Source: Roridomyces roridus
Taxonomy: Eukaryota > Basidiomycota > Agaricomycetes > Agaricales > Mycenaceae
Reading direction: 5' to 3'
NCBI GenBank assembly: GCA_029378245.1
Contig: JARKIF010000015.1
Span: forward strand, 868,001-932,000
Length of the DNA: 64,000 nt
The stretch's first letter is position 1; each line of letters opens with the position of its first letter. Positions 11,406 through 22,379 of the stretch are shown here, one piece after another. The translations under genes were made by a program, and so were the position numbers. Under the pieces are notes generated by a model. The model had not been told where the DNA came from. It searched no databases and saw nothing but the letters and a program-made list of their open reading frames with translations.

Positions 11406-12663
11406 TCACAAAGACAGGGACGGCTTCTTCTCCTGCAAACTGACGGACGTCGAGACATTCGAAGAGTCATGCTCCCGGCCTGAACCCTCCCCCTCCCCGA
11501 CGTCAGACTCTCCGTAATTCGCTTCGAGGTCCCCGTCGGACACGATTTCATTTTCGAGAGTTCGGGACCTGTCGGGCGTCACAAATCTCAGGGACGACGC
11601 AGCCTGGCGGCCGCGCTCCCGCGTCCCGCCGCAATCCGGCCTATCGCTGCTCCGCCTCAGCTCCGCCGCTCGATTCCGGTAGACCCTAATTAAAATCAGG
11701 TTAAACGCGATCCCAATCATCTGCACGTCCTAGTCTGAGATCAATACCCCGGGACAACGACAGGACCGTCATACGTACGATTCCGGTGAGAGGTGCGAAC
11801 GCATTACTCCCTGCGATGTAAACAGCGGCAGTCGTTGTCGCTACGGTTGTATACAAGAGGCCGGATTCGATGATTATTCTCTTTGCTGCGTTATAAGAGC
11901 CTTTCTGATCTTGCAAAAGTTCGGCATTGATACGATCCACCCGCCAGATGCGAAAGAGGATGAGCCCTAGAGAAGTTAGTGGGTGCCGAGATGGAAAAGT
12001 GAGACGCACCGGTCGTGATGACGTTGATGCAAATTGTGATGGCCCAGGTCGATACGACGACTTGCTTATACGGGGTGTCGAATTGCGACGCAGACGGGAG
12101 GGTTATCTCCATGAATATGGACAACGCGACGCAGACGAGACCCGCGATGGCCAGAACGACAGGCACACTGATCGCAATCCAGGAACGGCCGTACACGAGC
12201 CAGCAGCGGTAGATGAGCATGATGTCACCGAGAATCGTCTGCAAAATGACATCGACCGACTAGAGAACCGATGAGTTCCAATCCAAAAGCCACTGGTCGA
12301 ATACGCACCCCCATAATGTCCATCCACCCCGAGGTATTGTCGAAGGCAGCCTTCGGCCCACCTGGACCGTCGTAGAACACAAACGCGTTGAGGTTGATGA
12401 GAAAAGTCAAAACCATGTCGAAGGTTGCGACGCATGCCATGAGGAGGGTAACCACCAGCATGGTTTTGCTGATTTCCGCGGGGTTAGTCTTCCATCGGAG
12501 GAGGGCGCGAAGGCAGAAGCCCAGAGTGACGATGTAGATTCCCCAGAAGATGCATTCCTGGGAATTCGCAACGTTGTCAGTGCGGATGAGTCTTGGGTAG
12601 ATAGGTGGAGGCACTCACCAAGAACTGGGTGAGTAGTTGAAAGCCTGCTGCGGAGAGAGTCAT
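11406..12663 (-). CDS. Seven-helix membrane protein of an Agaricomycete family
   Basis: The minus-strand ATG at 12663 starts a short exon (MTLSAAGFQLLTQFL). It splices in frame to exons carrying hydrophobic helices ECIFWGIYIVTLGFCLRALL, KTMLVVTLLMACVATFDMVL, VILQTILGDIMLIYRCWLVYG, WIAISVPVVLAIAGLVCVALS, STWAITICINVITTGLILF, SGLLYTTVATTTAAVYIAG and IGIAFNLILIRV. Introns are GTGAGT, GTGCGT and GTACGT types of about 45-60 bases. The cytoplasmic tail of roughly 90 residues is acidic and Ser/Arg-rich, ending KKPSLSL. Topology resembles a seven-transmembrane receptor, and I recall very similar ILGDIMLIYRCW proteins in many copies in mushrooms with no known ligand. The role is probably at the plasma membrane; receptor function is inference only. 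Confidence 0.82.
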
Positions 12664-12959
12664 CTTGCGGGAGAGTGCACGCCTCGCCAGCCGGTACTTT
12701 ATGAGCAGCCGTCGGTATTTGGGGCCAGGGCAATCAACTTGCCGTGTCAGGAACGATGACAGGAAGCATCGACCCAGTATGCAAGTGGCGTCACAACTTC
12801 TAATCCATCGCACACTGCTCTCAACTGCTCATCTCGAAACAGAGATAAGTAAAGTCGTCGCCACAGCCTGGAATGGTTGGGGGCTGAATCCTGATTGATA
12901 GCGTCGGAGAGAGTGGATACCAGCCATTGGATCATGGACAGTGCTCGGGCAATGCCAAT

Positions 12960-14006
12960 AGGCGCTGGGGGAAATGCATTCGGGAGCACATGGTGGTGGG
13001 AGGAAAAGAGTCCGGGCGTGAGTCACGGGCTGTCACGTCGGATCACCGGCAGCCACTCTTTGTTCCTCGACCACCACCTTCTCTTGCGCGTCTCTCACTT
13101 GACTCCTCTCCTCAAAACTACTGGGACTCCTTGCGCTTTCGAGGGCAAAGGACAGAAATCAACGCAAATTCCAGCCCCGCTTCCGGTTGGCTTGCGCTCA
13201 AACCCCAGTTGTGTCCAGGGCGTGCCACTCAAGTGGGACGAATCGTGATTCTCTCGTGACTTCTGAATCCCATACCTGTCGTCTGCGCTTCTCAGGATCA
13301 AACTGTTCCCTGCACCGCCAATGCACAAGTGCTGCTACTGTATCAGATCTCTGTATTTCGAGCTCCTCGCATCTGTGATCTCTGGCGCCGCGTTCTTCAA
13401 GGTGCTCCGAATGCTTGCGACGAGAGTCTCGCGGCTCATAAAGTTTGCTTTTGAGCGCACTCTGGCTTCTCTCTGTCACCAACCTGCGCTGCCGGCCATG
13501 CACCCTTGGGAAAGACAATATTTTCGCATTGAAACTCACAGAAATGTAGGCCATTCTATTCCCGGATTTCTCATGTCTCTGTTCCAAATTTACTTGACCC
13601 GCCGCTGGTGTTCTGGAAGCGCCAAACGAACCGTCCCAGCGTAAAAAGCTCGGCTACTCTGTTTCAAGGCACTCCCTAGATACCACACCTTTCTGGCTAC
13701 CACTCTGCACTTCCCACGCCTGGCTTTCAGTGGAAAAGTAATCTCCCTCTCTGAGACCTCTTCGGCCATTTTCTGTTCCTGGTTCTCACAGAGTTTATCA
13801 TCTCTGCTAATTATGCCACCGCTCCAAGTTTGTCTCTGGTCCCGCTGTGTTGCATTTCCACCTTTCCAAGGCACTCACTGGACGAGATTGTCCGCAACTA
13901 CTAGAAAAATCCGTTTCTAGGCACTCCCCTGCCTATATCGATCCACATTGCTTAAAAGCCGGCGCACTACGAGCTGAAAGAGCGGAGTCAACCCAACAAA
14001 CCCAAG
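12960..14006. repeat. Left copy of duplicated 5' flank
   Basis: This segment upstream of the left secreted-protein copy resembles the segment upstream of the right copy (about 23400-24171). Shared landmarks in the same order include GCACATGGTGGTGGGA, a TTTGACCACCACCT or CTCGACCACCACCT block, TCTCACAGAGTTTATCATCT, and the leader just before each ATG (CTGAAAAGACAGAGTCAACA-like). It shows the duplication carried about 1 kb of promoter. It contains no supported gene. Confidence 0.6.
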
Positions 14007-14736
14007 ATGTTCTTCATACAGCTCGCCCTCTTTGCCCTCAGCGCTTAGCCACTTTGCCCGCGACCTCGGTCCCCCGGTTGCGACTCTCAACGCTATCACC
14101 GCGGAACTCAAGATGATCGACCTTGACGTCGACCCGGAGAACTTCAACTCTGCATCGAACACTAGCGTAGCTTTTGTATAACCAAACCTATGGCTCTCTG
14201 AACAAAATCTGAAATTTACATAATAGGTCCTTGACGGGACTTTCCAAGCCGTCACCGCCGTCACCCTCGACGCGTCTCTCCAGATCAAGGTCAGCAGAGA
14301 TTCCCGTCGCTCGGCCATGGCTCCCGCTCATAATGACAAGGCGTGTGTGTCTACATTCGGCGTCGCCTCACCAGAGGACGCAGATTTCTTCATCAATTTA
14401 GCCAACACGACCTACGTCCCGGAACTCATCAGCGTCCTCAAAAAGACTGTAGTGGCCAAGCCGATTTTCTTTAAAGACTCCCTGCCAGAACTCGACCTTG
14501 TGGCAAATATCCTCGCCGACCTCCACCGGTACCTTGGGTCAACTGTGTCGTATCTCGGCAATCTTACCGCAGCCACACCGGTGCGTCTTGAGCTCCATTC
14601 ACATGTACTTGGCTTTCTGATTTGACGCCAGTCGGACGACTCCTCTCAAGCCGGAGAGATCATTCAAGTCATCTTCGCAGCCTTCGACCAGGCTATCGAC
14701 GCGTATGAGTGCCCTGGTGCTTCGACCGAGTGTTAG
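14007..14736 (+). pseudogene. HsbA-like secreted protein paralog, broken exon 1
   Basis: It aligns with the intact gene at 24172-25270. Exons would be 14007-14175, 14227-14289, 14341-14580 and 14632-14736, matching the paralog's exon lengths and phases closely. Exon 1 is damaged: the signal-peptide region has an in-frame TAG at codon 14, and net deletions shift the frame before the conserved ATLNAIT region. Exons 2-4 remain open and well conserved (VLDGTFQAVTAVTLDASLQ; STFGVASPEDADFFINLANT; AYECPGASTEC). The frame stops at TAG 14734-14736, exactly where the paralog continues into a CBM1 module. A LINE element begins 12 bases later. Exons 2-4 look young enough that an alternative start upstream, or a very recent loss, remains possible. 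Confidence 0.7.
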
Positions 14737-14748
14737 AATGGAAGTGAC
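14734..14748. repeat. LINE target-site duplication, left copy
   Basis: TAGAATGGAAGTGAC here is repeated at 22365-22379 directly after the poly-A run. The first three bases are the stop codon of the left HsbA-like copy. Confidence 0.92.
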
Positions 14749-14906
14749 AGCGCAAGATTGCGAAGAGTAAAGGCAAGGGGAAAGGTGTGTGCCCCACCAG
14801 CCACTCACGACGACTCTCTGACGACAATGCAGGCAAAGCCAATGCCAACGTGGGCTCAGGCTCAGACACCGACACGGGTGACGAGGCTCAAGGCGTCGCT
14901 GCATCC

Positions 14907-16205
14907 ATGCATGCACCGAAGCGTGCCCGCGCGAACACTGCGGGCCACACCACTCCTCCCCCCGCCACCTTTGCTGCAGTAGTGGCGGTGCCAGCCCCCG
15001 TCGTGGCACCGATTGCTGCTGTTGCTGCGCAGCCCGCTGTCGCTGCGCAACCCGCCGTTGTGATGCAGCCCCCTCCCCAGGCCGTTCCCGCCGCCGCCGC
15101 CCCCATCTTCCGCACCTGGCAGACTGTAAACGGTCTCCCCCCCCGCGGGACTTTCGCCTCCGTCCCCGACTCTACCCCTGCCATCTGCAACCTCGACAGC
15201 TTGTCGATGTGGGACGGTATCGACCAGGGGACCGAGGCGCGTTGGAAGGGTCTGCCTGGCCCCAAATTCGTAGCCTACGTCGCCCCGTCCAGCCGGGATA
15301 GGTTGTCGGAGGTTCGCTGCCTCCAAGATCTTGTCGGGTCGGCCGTGAACCTGCCTGCCGATGAGATCAAGGTCTACATTGCTCAGCATGGCCGCTTGTT
15401 CCTTGTGACCGGGGTTCCCGGGCGTCTCATTGCGGACCTGCTCAGTGCCCAGGTCTTCGAGAACGGCTCCATCCTCGCCCTCCTTTTCGCTTTCCCGCCC
15501 CCCATCCATGGTTTCCTTGGTACCATTGGTGGTTTCCTCAACATTCATGACGAACCGGCGAGCATTCAGGTGCACGTGGACGCCATCGCCGCGAAGTGTC
15601 TCGCGGACCCCAACTTCCACAGCCTTCTCCGTGTCCGCGACACCCTGCCTCCCGATGTATCGGCGGATGATGCTCCCGCGCGGACCTTGAGCACACTTTG
15701 TGCGCTGCCCATTTTCCTCACCCTCCCCGGTGGTGACCGGAAGGAGCTCTGCCTCAATCTCTACATCACCTCCCCCACCACCGACGTCGCCACTTTTTCC
15801 CGCATTCACACCGCGTTTACGAGGATCAATTTTTTCGATTCCCTCGTCGGGCTGTGCGCTATCCAGCGTGACTTTGATTGCAAGATCTGCACGTCGATCG
15901 ACCACCCTACCTTCATCTGCAAGCTCCCCTCCTTCCCGCACTGGCAAGGCCCCACCGACAAGTCCATCCAGGAACTTGCCAACGAAGCGAAGCGCCAACA
16001 GCAGCATATGGTCGACAATGCTAAGGCCACCACCCGGGCCGCCTCCAAGTCCGAGCGAGCGTCGACTTCCCACCGGCACGACGATGGGAAGGACAACGCC
16101 AAGGGTGAAGGACGCGGTGGGAAAAATGGGAAGCGCGAGTCGAAGCCGAAGTACAAGGACCATCGCCGCGACAACCGTCGTGACCGTGGCGGATGGGAAG
16201 CGTAG
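14907..16205 (+). CDS. LINE ORF1, nucleic-acid chaperone-like
   Basis: The frame is open from the 5' end of the element; 14907 is its first ATG (MHAPKRARAN). The protein of about 432 residues has an Ala/Pro/Val-rich low-complexity N-terminus. A globular middle follows (LPGPKFVAYVAPSSRDRL; VYIAQHGRLFLVTGVPG), then one zinc knuckle CKICTSIDHPTFIC (C-x2-C-x4-H-x4-C). The last 75 residues are very basic and Lys/Arg/Gly-rich, suited to RNA binding. ORF1 proteins coat the element RNA and help its reverse transcription. The real start may be a non-AUG codon nearer 14787, because the frame is open further upstream. Confidence 0.82.
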   Translation: MHAPKRARANTAGHTTPPPATFAAVVAVPAPVVAPIAAVAAQPAVAAQPAVVMQPPPQAVPAAAAPIFRTWQTVNGLPPRGTFASVPDSTPAICNLDSLSMWDGIDQGTEARWKGLPGPKFVAYVAPSSRDRLSEVRCLQDLVGSAVNLPADEIKVYIAQHGRLFLVTGVPGRLIADLLSAQVFENGSILALLFAFPPPIHGFLGTIGGFLNIHDEPASIQVHVDAIAAKCLADPNFHSLLRVRDTLPPDVSADDAPARTLSTLCALPIFLTLPGGDRKELCLNLYITSPTTDVATFSRIHTAFTRINFFDSLVGLCAIQRDFDCKICTSIDHPTFICKLPSFPHWQGPTDKSIQELANEAKRQQQHMVDNAKATTRAASKSERASTSHRHDDGKDNAKGEGRGGKNGKRESKPKYKDHRRDNRRDRGGWEA

Positions 16206-16605
16206 GCATACCTCGGCTCGAAGGCGTCTTGATACACGTTTAGCACGCGCTCCATAGATTTCTCCTTTTTTGTACTCTTTAGCTCACGAACATGCTACGT
16301 TTTTTCTCCCTCTCTCTTCCCTGGGCTGTATCCCCAACTTGAGTGCGTTCCATAAAAGCCTGGTTGGCTAGGTGGTGGGACTACACGGAAATGGGCTCTC
16401 CGTGCTCCCGACTGCCCAAATTTTCACCCGCCTAGTCGAGCAGCGGCTGCGAGGCCCACATTTACCGACCGTACGCGGGACGGGAAAGCCTCGTAAGTCC
16501 TCACTTTCTACAACGGCGACCTATTTAGGTCGGACCGGCCGTGCTGAGAAGCTGAAACAACGATGAACCTGCCCGTCTGCGAGTAGTAATCTGCGTAGGT
16601 CCGCC
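16206..16605. other. LINE inter-ORF region
   Basis: About 400 bases between ORF1 and the open part of ORF2. It contains small stop-bounded frames, including ATG 16563 ending after seven codons just upstream of the ORF2 frame, and a GTAAGT...TTTAG segment near 16495-16530. Reinitiation or splicing could be used to express ORF2, but nothing in the sequence proves either. Confidence 0.4.
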
Positions 16606-19600
16606 TTGGAGGCTGGTTTTAGTCTATCCCGCGCCCGGAATACTGGTTGTAAGTCCGGGAGGTGCGTAGGAGCAACTGCGAACACAAACTCATTTTCTTT
16701 ATTAACGGTGGAAGTGATAAGTAACGGCGACGACAGCCTCCCTGTCTCTGGAGGGGCTGCGGGTGATGCCGCCGTCCGCGGTCCCAATGACAGATCTGGG
16801 GAGCTTGGTAGCGGGTGCGCTGGTGGGAGCGCGGGTGTGTCGAGACGCTCAACGAGGAGTGCAAACCGCCGTTCGGTGGGGAGCCTCTCTGCGGGTAATG
16901 CTCAGCCCCAAAATTCCACACCGCGCGAAGGTGCTAGGCGTCAGTCTCAGTCAGGGAGTAATGCTCGGGGAGGTAATCCCCCAATTTTATCCTCACAACC
17001 GAGACGAACATCCAACACCCCGCGCAATTCATTTATAAACCCCAACACCGGGGGTCAGGACCGAGATGGGCGTCGAGACGCACGCCGACAGAGAGTCCCG
17101 CCAGATGAAGAGTCAGCACCGACCTTCCTGGCACGCAAACGCGATGCTCAACAGAATGGAAATCCGGCGATATCGAGGAATACCCGCGCAGAGCTTAAAA
17201 TTGAGGCTGTAAATATAAACGGTCGGAAGGAAAATTCTATCCGCCACCCCGAACACAAATGGCATGGCCTACATCGGCTACTCTTTGACGAAAAAATAGG
17301 TATTCTGATCGTTGGCGAGACTCACCTGTCCCCTGCCCAAGCGTCCGAAATCAAGGATGATGCCATCCTCAGCAAGAGGATTGAGTTGCTCCACTCGGCT
17401 CACCCGACGAACCCCACGGCTTCGTGTGGAGTTGCAATTGTTCTGAACCGCGAGCTAACGAACACAAAAGGCGTTAGTTTCCACAACTTAATCCCGGGTC
17501 GCGCACTCCTGGCCAAAATCCCTTGGCACGGCAAGCGCACCGTCACAGTCCTGGGAGTATACGCCCCAGCCAACTCCGACGAGGAGAATGCAGAATTTTG
17601 GGACTCACTCACCGAGCTTTGGCTTGAAAAAGACCTGCCGGTACCTGATTTCCTCGGGGGAGATCTCAATGTAACGCCCGAGCCGATAGACAGATTGCCC
17701 CACAGGGACGACAGCCCGCGAGCAGTAGCCGCACTTCAGCGCTTCAAACGCTTGCTGAGCCTACAAGACGGTTGGCGAACCACCAATCCGGATACGAAGG
17801 ACTTCACCTTTATCAGCCCTCTCCAAACCTGCGCCCGCCTTGACGCCATCCTTGCCTCTCCTCCCGCCCTCAAAAACTGTCGTGACTGGCGGATATCAGA
17901 TGCCGCGGGTGGCCTCACTGACCACCGCATGGTGTCGGTTCGTTACTCTGCTCCCGGGTCACCGTATATCGGGCGAGGCCGCTTCCCAATCCCGAAACAC
18001 CTCCTGTGGGACAGTCAATTCATTAAATTTATCATCGAAGAAGGTGTGAAACTGCAGACACTGATCGACGTGAACGACCCCAACTTGCAAAAGGAATGGG
18101 CGGCCTTCAAGGAGAAAATAGCCAAGTTTGCACGGAAAAGTGCGAAGAAGACCGTCGGTGCGATGGAGCAGAAGAAACGCAAGCTTCAATTCCTGCGCAA
18201 CTCGGTGCTCAACACTCCAGTCACGCCCGACGAAGGCCCCGACTCGAGCTTCGAGCTTCACGACCCGGACACGGACCCAGGGCCCAACCCTCCTCCTCCG
18301 CCGGCGTCTCCACCTCCCCAACCCTCTGCCCAGCTCGACACAATGTCCAGTGGCGAGAGGATAGACCATTATCAGAAGCAGATCGACGCGATAACCGAGA
18401 GGCAACGCGATAGGCGAAGAGCAGAAACCAGGGCTCGTAGCGGCGAACTTGACCGTATTACCAAATTCACCGTCAGTCTCACGAAAGACCGGACGCCGCG
18501 TGATACCCAGACTCTCCTCCGTCGAACAGACACTATACCCGAGCAGAGCAGCAAACGCTCCTCGGACATGGCCGAGCTGGCCAGAGGATATTACGATGAC
18601 CTCCAGTCCGATGAATCTGAGCAAGACCTTGAGTCCAAAGACATCGCAATTGAAGAAGCCCTGCAGCACATACCTTCCAGAGAAAATCTGCCCCAGATGC
18701 AACCGCTCAAAGAAACCCTCCAGGAAGAAGCTGTACTCGAAGCCCTGAAACAGTCGTCAAATGGCACAGCCCCTGGGATGGACGGCATACCAAACGAGTT
18801 GTGGAAACGGCTCCACTGTATTTTCCTCGACACGTCGAAGAAGAACAACGACTTAGGCCCGTCCGAGCGCAAACCTGCCTTCGACGTAGTACGAACATTA
18901 ACAGCAGTGTTTAATGACGTAGAGACAAATGGTACCTGTGCCGACTCTAAATTCGCCCTCGGATGGATGTGCCCTATCTGGAAGAAAAAGGACAAAACCG
19001 ATATCGCCAACTATCGGCCGATTACCGTTTTAAATACGGACTATAAACTCTTTACGAAAGCACTCACCAGCAAATTAGCGGCCGTAGCTCCGTTCCTGAT
19101 CAACCACGACCAGGCAGGCTTTATGAAGGGTCGCAAGATTGCCGACCAGATCTACCTCGCAGAGCAGGTCATCGAGTATTCCGAGGAGGCTCTAGAAAAT
19201 GGGGCCATCGTCGCCTTAGACCAGGAGAAGGCATACGACAAAATTTCTCACCGTTACCTCTGGCGTACGATGGAGAAAAATGGGATTCCTGAAAAGTTCA
19301 TCAGCACGGTGAAAGCTCTGTACGAGCACGCGGAAACTCACGTTGTAATAAATGGGGAGACCAGCTCACCCTTCCGCGTCACTCGAGGTGTGAGGCAAGG
19401 TGACCCGCTCTCCTGCCTTCTATTCAATCTGGCCATCGAGCCTTTAGCAGAGATGCTTCGTCGATCCGGCTTGAAAGGACGATCCGTCCCTGGGATACTG
19501 AAAAGAATCATTGTCAAAATGTTTGCAGACGACACAACGGCCTACCTCGGCGAAGAAGACTCTTTCGAGGACCTCCAGAAAATCCTACAAAAGTGGTGCC

Positions 19601-22160
19601 GAGCATCCAGCGCCAAGTTTAATGAAGGGAAGACCGAAATCATACCGGTGGGCACACCCGAATTCCGCGAACGCATGGTCACCGAAAGAACGATGGGTAC
19701 CGCAAAAACTCCAGTCCCTACCGGAACCCGCATCGCAAAACAGGGTGAGGCAGTACGCATCTTGGGCGGTTTCGTCGGCAACGGCGTCGAAGCATTCGCT
19801 GTCTGGTCGCCACGGATTGAAAAAGTCGACGCAGCACTTGCCCGCTGGGGTGGGCTGCACCTCACATTAGAAGGGAAGAAAAATGCGATCCAAATTTGCA
19901 TTGCCTCGCTCACCCAATACCAGACTCAAGTTAACGACATGCCTAATCAAGTACTCCAACGATTACAAAAATCCCTCCGTAGCTTCATGTGGGATGGAAA
20001 GTCATCCGCCGTGTCGAAGGACATCCTTATGGCTCCTGTAGCTGAAGGCGGAAAAAACCTGCTAGACCTCGAGGCTCGGAACGAGGCTATCCAGGTGATG
20101 AAATTGAAGTCTTACCTCGACCTCGACCCCGAGAAGCGTGCCGACTGGGGCTTCTTCGTCGACGCCCGCCTGGCCGCACGCGACACTAAAGCCTCCAACG
20201 TTAAAGACAGCTCTCGCACAAACCACGTTCTCCAAACGTGGTCGCCGAACCAACGCGATATACCTGCGAGTGTCAGGTCGATGCTGCGCGTTTCCAAGAA
20301 ATATAATCTCACCTTCGATACCGTAAACCCCTCGGCCGAGCTCCGCGGCCAACTCCCCCTCTTCCACCACTTCGGCGAGGACGAATCCAAGACCCAATGG
20401 AACAACTCGTCCGCCTGCGTCTGCCTACGCGTTAACCATGGGGTAATTTCAATAGATGATGGCTTACTCGAGATGGGAAGACTCGACGACCCCGACCATG
20501 TCCCACAAGCCGATTGTAGCTGCATTGCCTGCTCTGAAGACCGTGAAGGTAGAGGCTGCGCGAATCCCCATGCCTGTGCAACCGCCGTTGTAAAACGAGC
20601 GAACCTCCTGCATCCCAAATGGAATCCACTTACTGGCGAGCACCCTCTTTCCCCATTGGACGGCTTGGCTCTAGCTACGGACGAGGCAGTTTTCGTGCCT
20701 CCACCACAGATATCATCCCTCTCCGACGGCTTCCGGATCTTTGTGGATGCCGCCCCTCCTCCCAGTCTCCCAGCCCCTGCGCGCTCCCGCCGGCGAAATC
20801 GGGATGAAGTCCCCGCGCCGCTACCACCAGCCTCGGCACACCTCTATGTCAGTGGCGCAACGGTACGTTCCCGAGCTGGAGCTCTACAGGCAGGCGCTGC
20901 AGCCGTGTTCCCCAACTCCGACTCCGACTCCCAATGCTTCCGCATCTCGGGACACCACGACCAGACTACCCCGTGTGCAGAAGCTTTTGCCGCATTAGTG
21001 GGTGTGCGTAAAGTTCCCGTGAATACCCCACTCACAATCTATTCCTCTGGCTCATTCCTGAAGAAGGCCATGACAACGAATCTCTCCAAGTACGAGGACC
21101 GCGGCTGGCTGGGTGTCGCGAACAAGGTTCCCCTGCGAGCCCTGGCAGCAGAGCTACGAAGCCGCACTGCGGTGACCATCTTCAAGACCGTCTCCGAGTC
21201 TTCAAAGGATCACGCACCGAAGATGGGTAACACCCTCGGCCTAGCCAAGGAGGGCGCCAGGAAGACCTCCATCCTGCCCATCTCGACACATCCCAATAGT
21301 CCGCATGCAGTCTCCGGAATGAAGTTGTCCACCTTGACGCAGAAGACGGCGTACGCAGCGATACAAGAAGCGAAAGCGAAGAACCGTGGCAGCAGGAAGG
21401 CGACGAGTAGAAACACCGCCACCATCTCACGAGCTGTCAAGGAGATTACGGGCCGGCTCCCCACACTACCCCAAATCTGGAAGTCCGTCAGGCACCGGGT
21501 TTTTCTCGAGCCGCTCGGAACTTCTTGTGGAAATCCATCCATGACGCCCATCGCTTGGGCTCCTACTGGTCTCACGTCCCCGAATGCGAGGATCGAGCAG
21601 TCTGCGCCCACTGCGGAGTGCCCGAGGATCTCGAGCACGTTCTCATCCGCTGTGCTCGACCCGGCCAAGCCGAAGTTTGGGCTATGGCCGAATCTCTGTG
21701 GCTCAAGAAGCACCCAGTATGGCCAGCTCTCTCTCTGGGAGGCATCCTAGGCTGTGGACTAATCCCTGTCCGCGACGAAGAAGGCCGTGTTCTCCAGGGA
21801 GCTTCGCGCCTCTACCGCATACTCATCTCCGAGTCCTTATTCTTAATCTGGAAAATTCGAAATGAATCCACCATTCAGCGAGACGGCTCTCCCCTGTCAT
21901 CCCCGGAGATACACAACCGGTGGAATTTCGCCATAAATCAACGTCATCGTCTGGACATTCTACTATCCCGGGCGCGGAACGGGCAACGTGCAAAGGTCAG
22001 CCCCGGCCTCGTCCTCCACACTTGGAGCTCCGTTCTCCGAGACGAGGACTCTCTCCCTAATAACTGGTTGGATTCTCCCAGGGTTTTAGTGGGTATCGAG
22101 CGCAGGGATCCCTCCCCACCTTCTCCCCGGCCCTCGGGCCGATTGGGACGAAACAGGTGA
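16606..22160 (+). pseudogene. LINE ORF2: endonuclease, reverse transcriptase, RNase H-like, zinc finger (frameshifted)
   Basis: The first frame (16606-21750) gives an apurinic-type endonuclease at residues about 200-450 (VGETHLS, GGDLNVTPE, LTDHRMVS). The reverse transcriptase is at about 790-990 (NYRPITVLN, LDQEKAYDKI, GVRQGDPLSCLLFNLAIE, FADDTTAYLG). An RNase H-like region is at about 1410-1560, with Ser in place of expected Asp residues. The cysteine finger CAHCGVPEDLEHVLIRC lies in another frame (21525-22160), reached by one extra base or a -1 shift at the T run 21500-21504. No ATG occurs in the first frame before the end of the endonuclease domain. ORF2 makes and reverse-transcribes cDNA at nicked target DNA. 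The frame change may be inactivating or programmed. Confidence 0.88.
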
Positions 22161-22364
22161 GTTCGTAGCCCCACACTGTTGCTTGCCGCTTCGTGCCTTG
22201 TGCATTTCCCTGGGCGGTGGGTACTCTTTCTCTCCTTGGAGGGCTGAGCCCCTTCATTCTTACGAGAGGCGGAGGTTAACCTATTGTTAATTGTCCAACT
22301 TTGCCCGTCCACGACGGGCGACCGAAAGGTCCGTACCACCAAAAAAAAAAAAAAAAAAAAAAAA

Positions 22365-22379
22365 TAGAATGGAAGTGAC
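22365..22379. repeat. LINE target-site duplication, right copy
   Basis: A 15-base direct repeat of 14734-14748, placed immediately after the poly-A tail. Confidence 0.92.

Larger units (their letters stand above)
14749..22364 (+). mobile_element. Full-length non-LTR retrotransposon (LINE, APE type)
   Basis: A 7,616-base element starts directly after the left 15-base duplication and ends in 24 A residues at 22341-22364, followed by the second duplication. It carries ORF1 with a CCHC knuckle and ORF2 with an apurinic-type endonuclease, a reverse transcriptase, an RNase H-like region and a C-terminal cysteine-rich finger. This is the plan of Tad/I-like fungal LINEs. There are no LTRs or inverted repeats, as expected for target-primed reverse transcription. 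The clean ends argue for a recent, complete insertion. ORF2 is broken by one frame change near 21500 and lacks an AUG before its endonuclease domain, so this copy may not be autonomous. Confidence 0.93.

Noticed and set aside
14862..16163. Long minus-strand open frame of 433 codons opposite LINE ORF1
   Set aside because: It is an antisense shadow of the GC-rich ORF1, with low-complexity Gly/Arg composition and no motif.
17959..18702. Minus-strand frame of 247 codons inside LINE ORF2
   Set aside because: It is antisense to the endonuclease-RT linker, without motif or promoter, and is explained by the coding strand.
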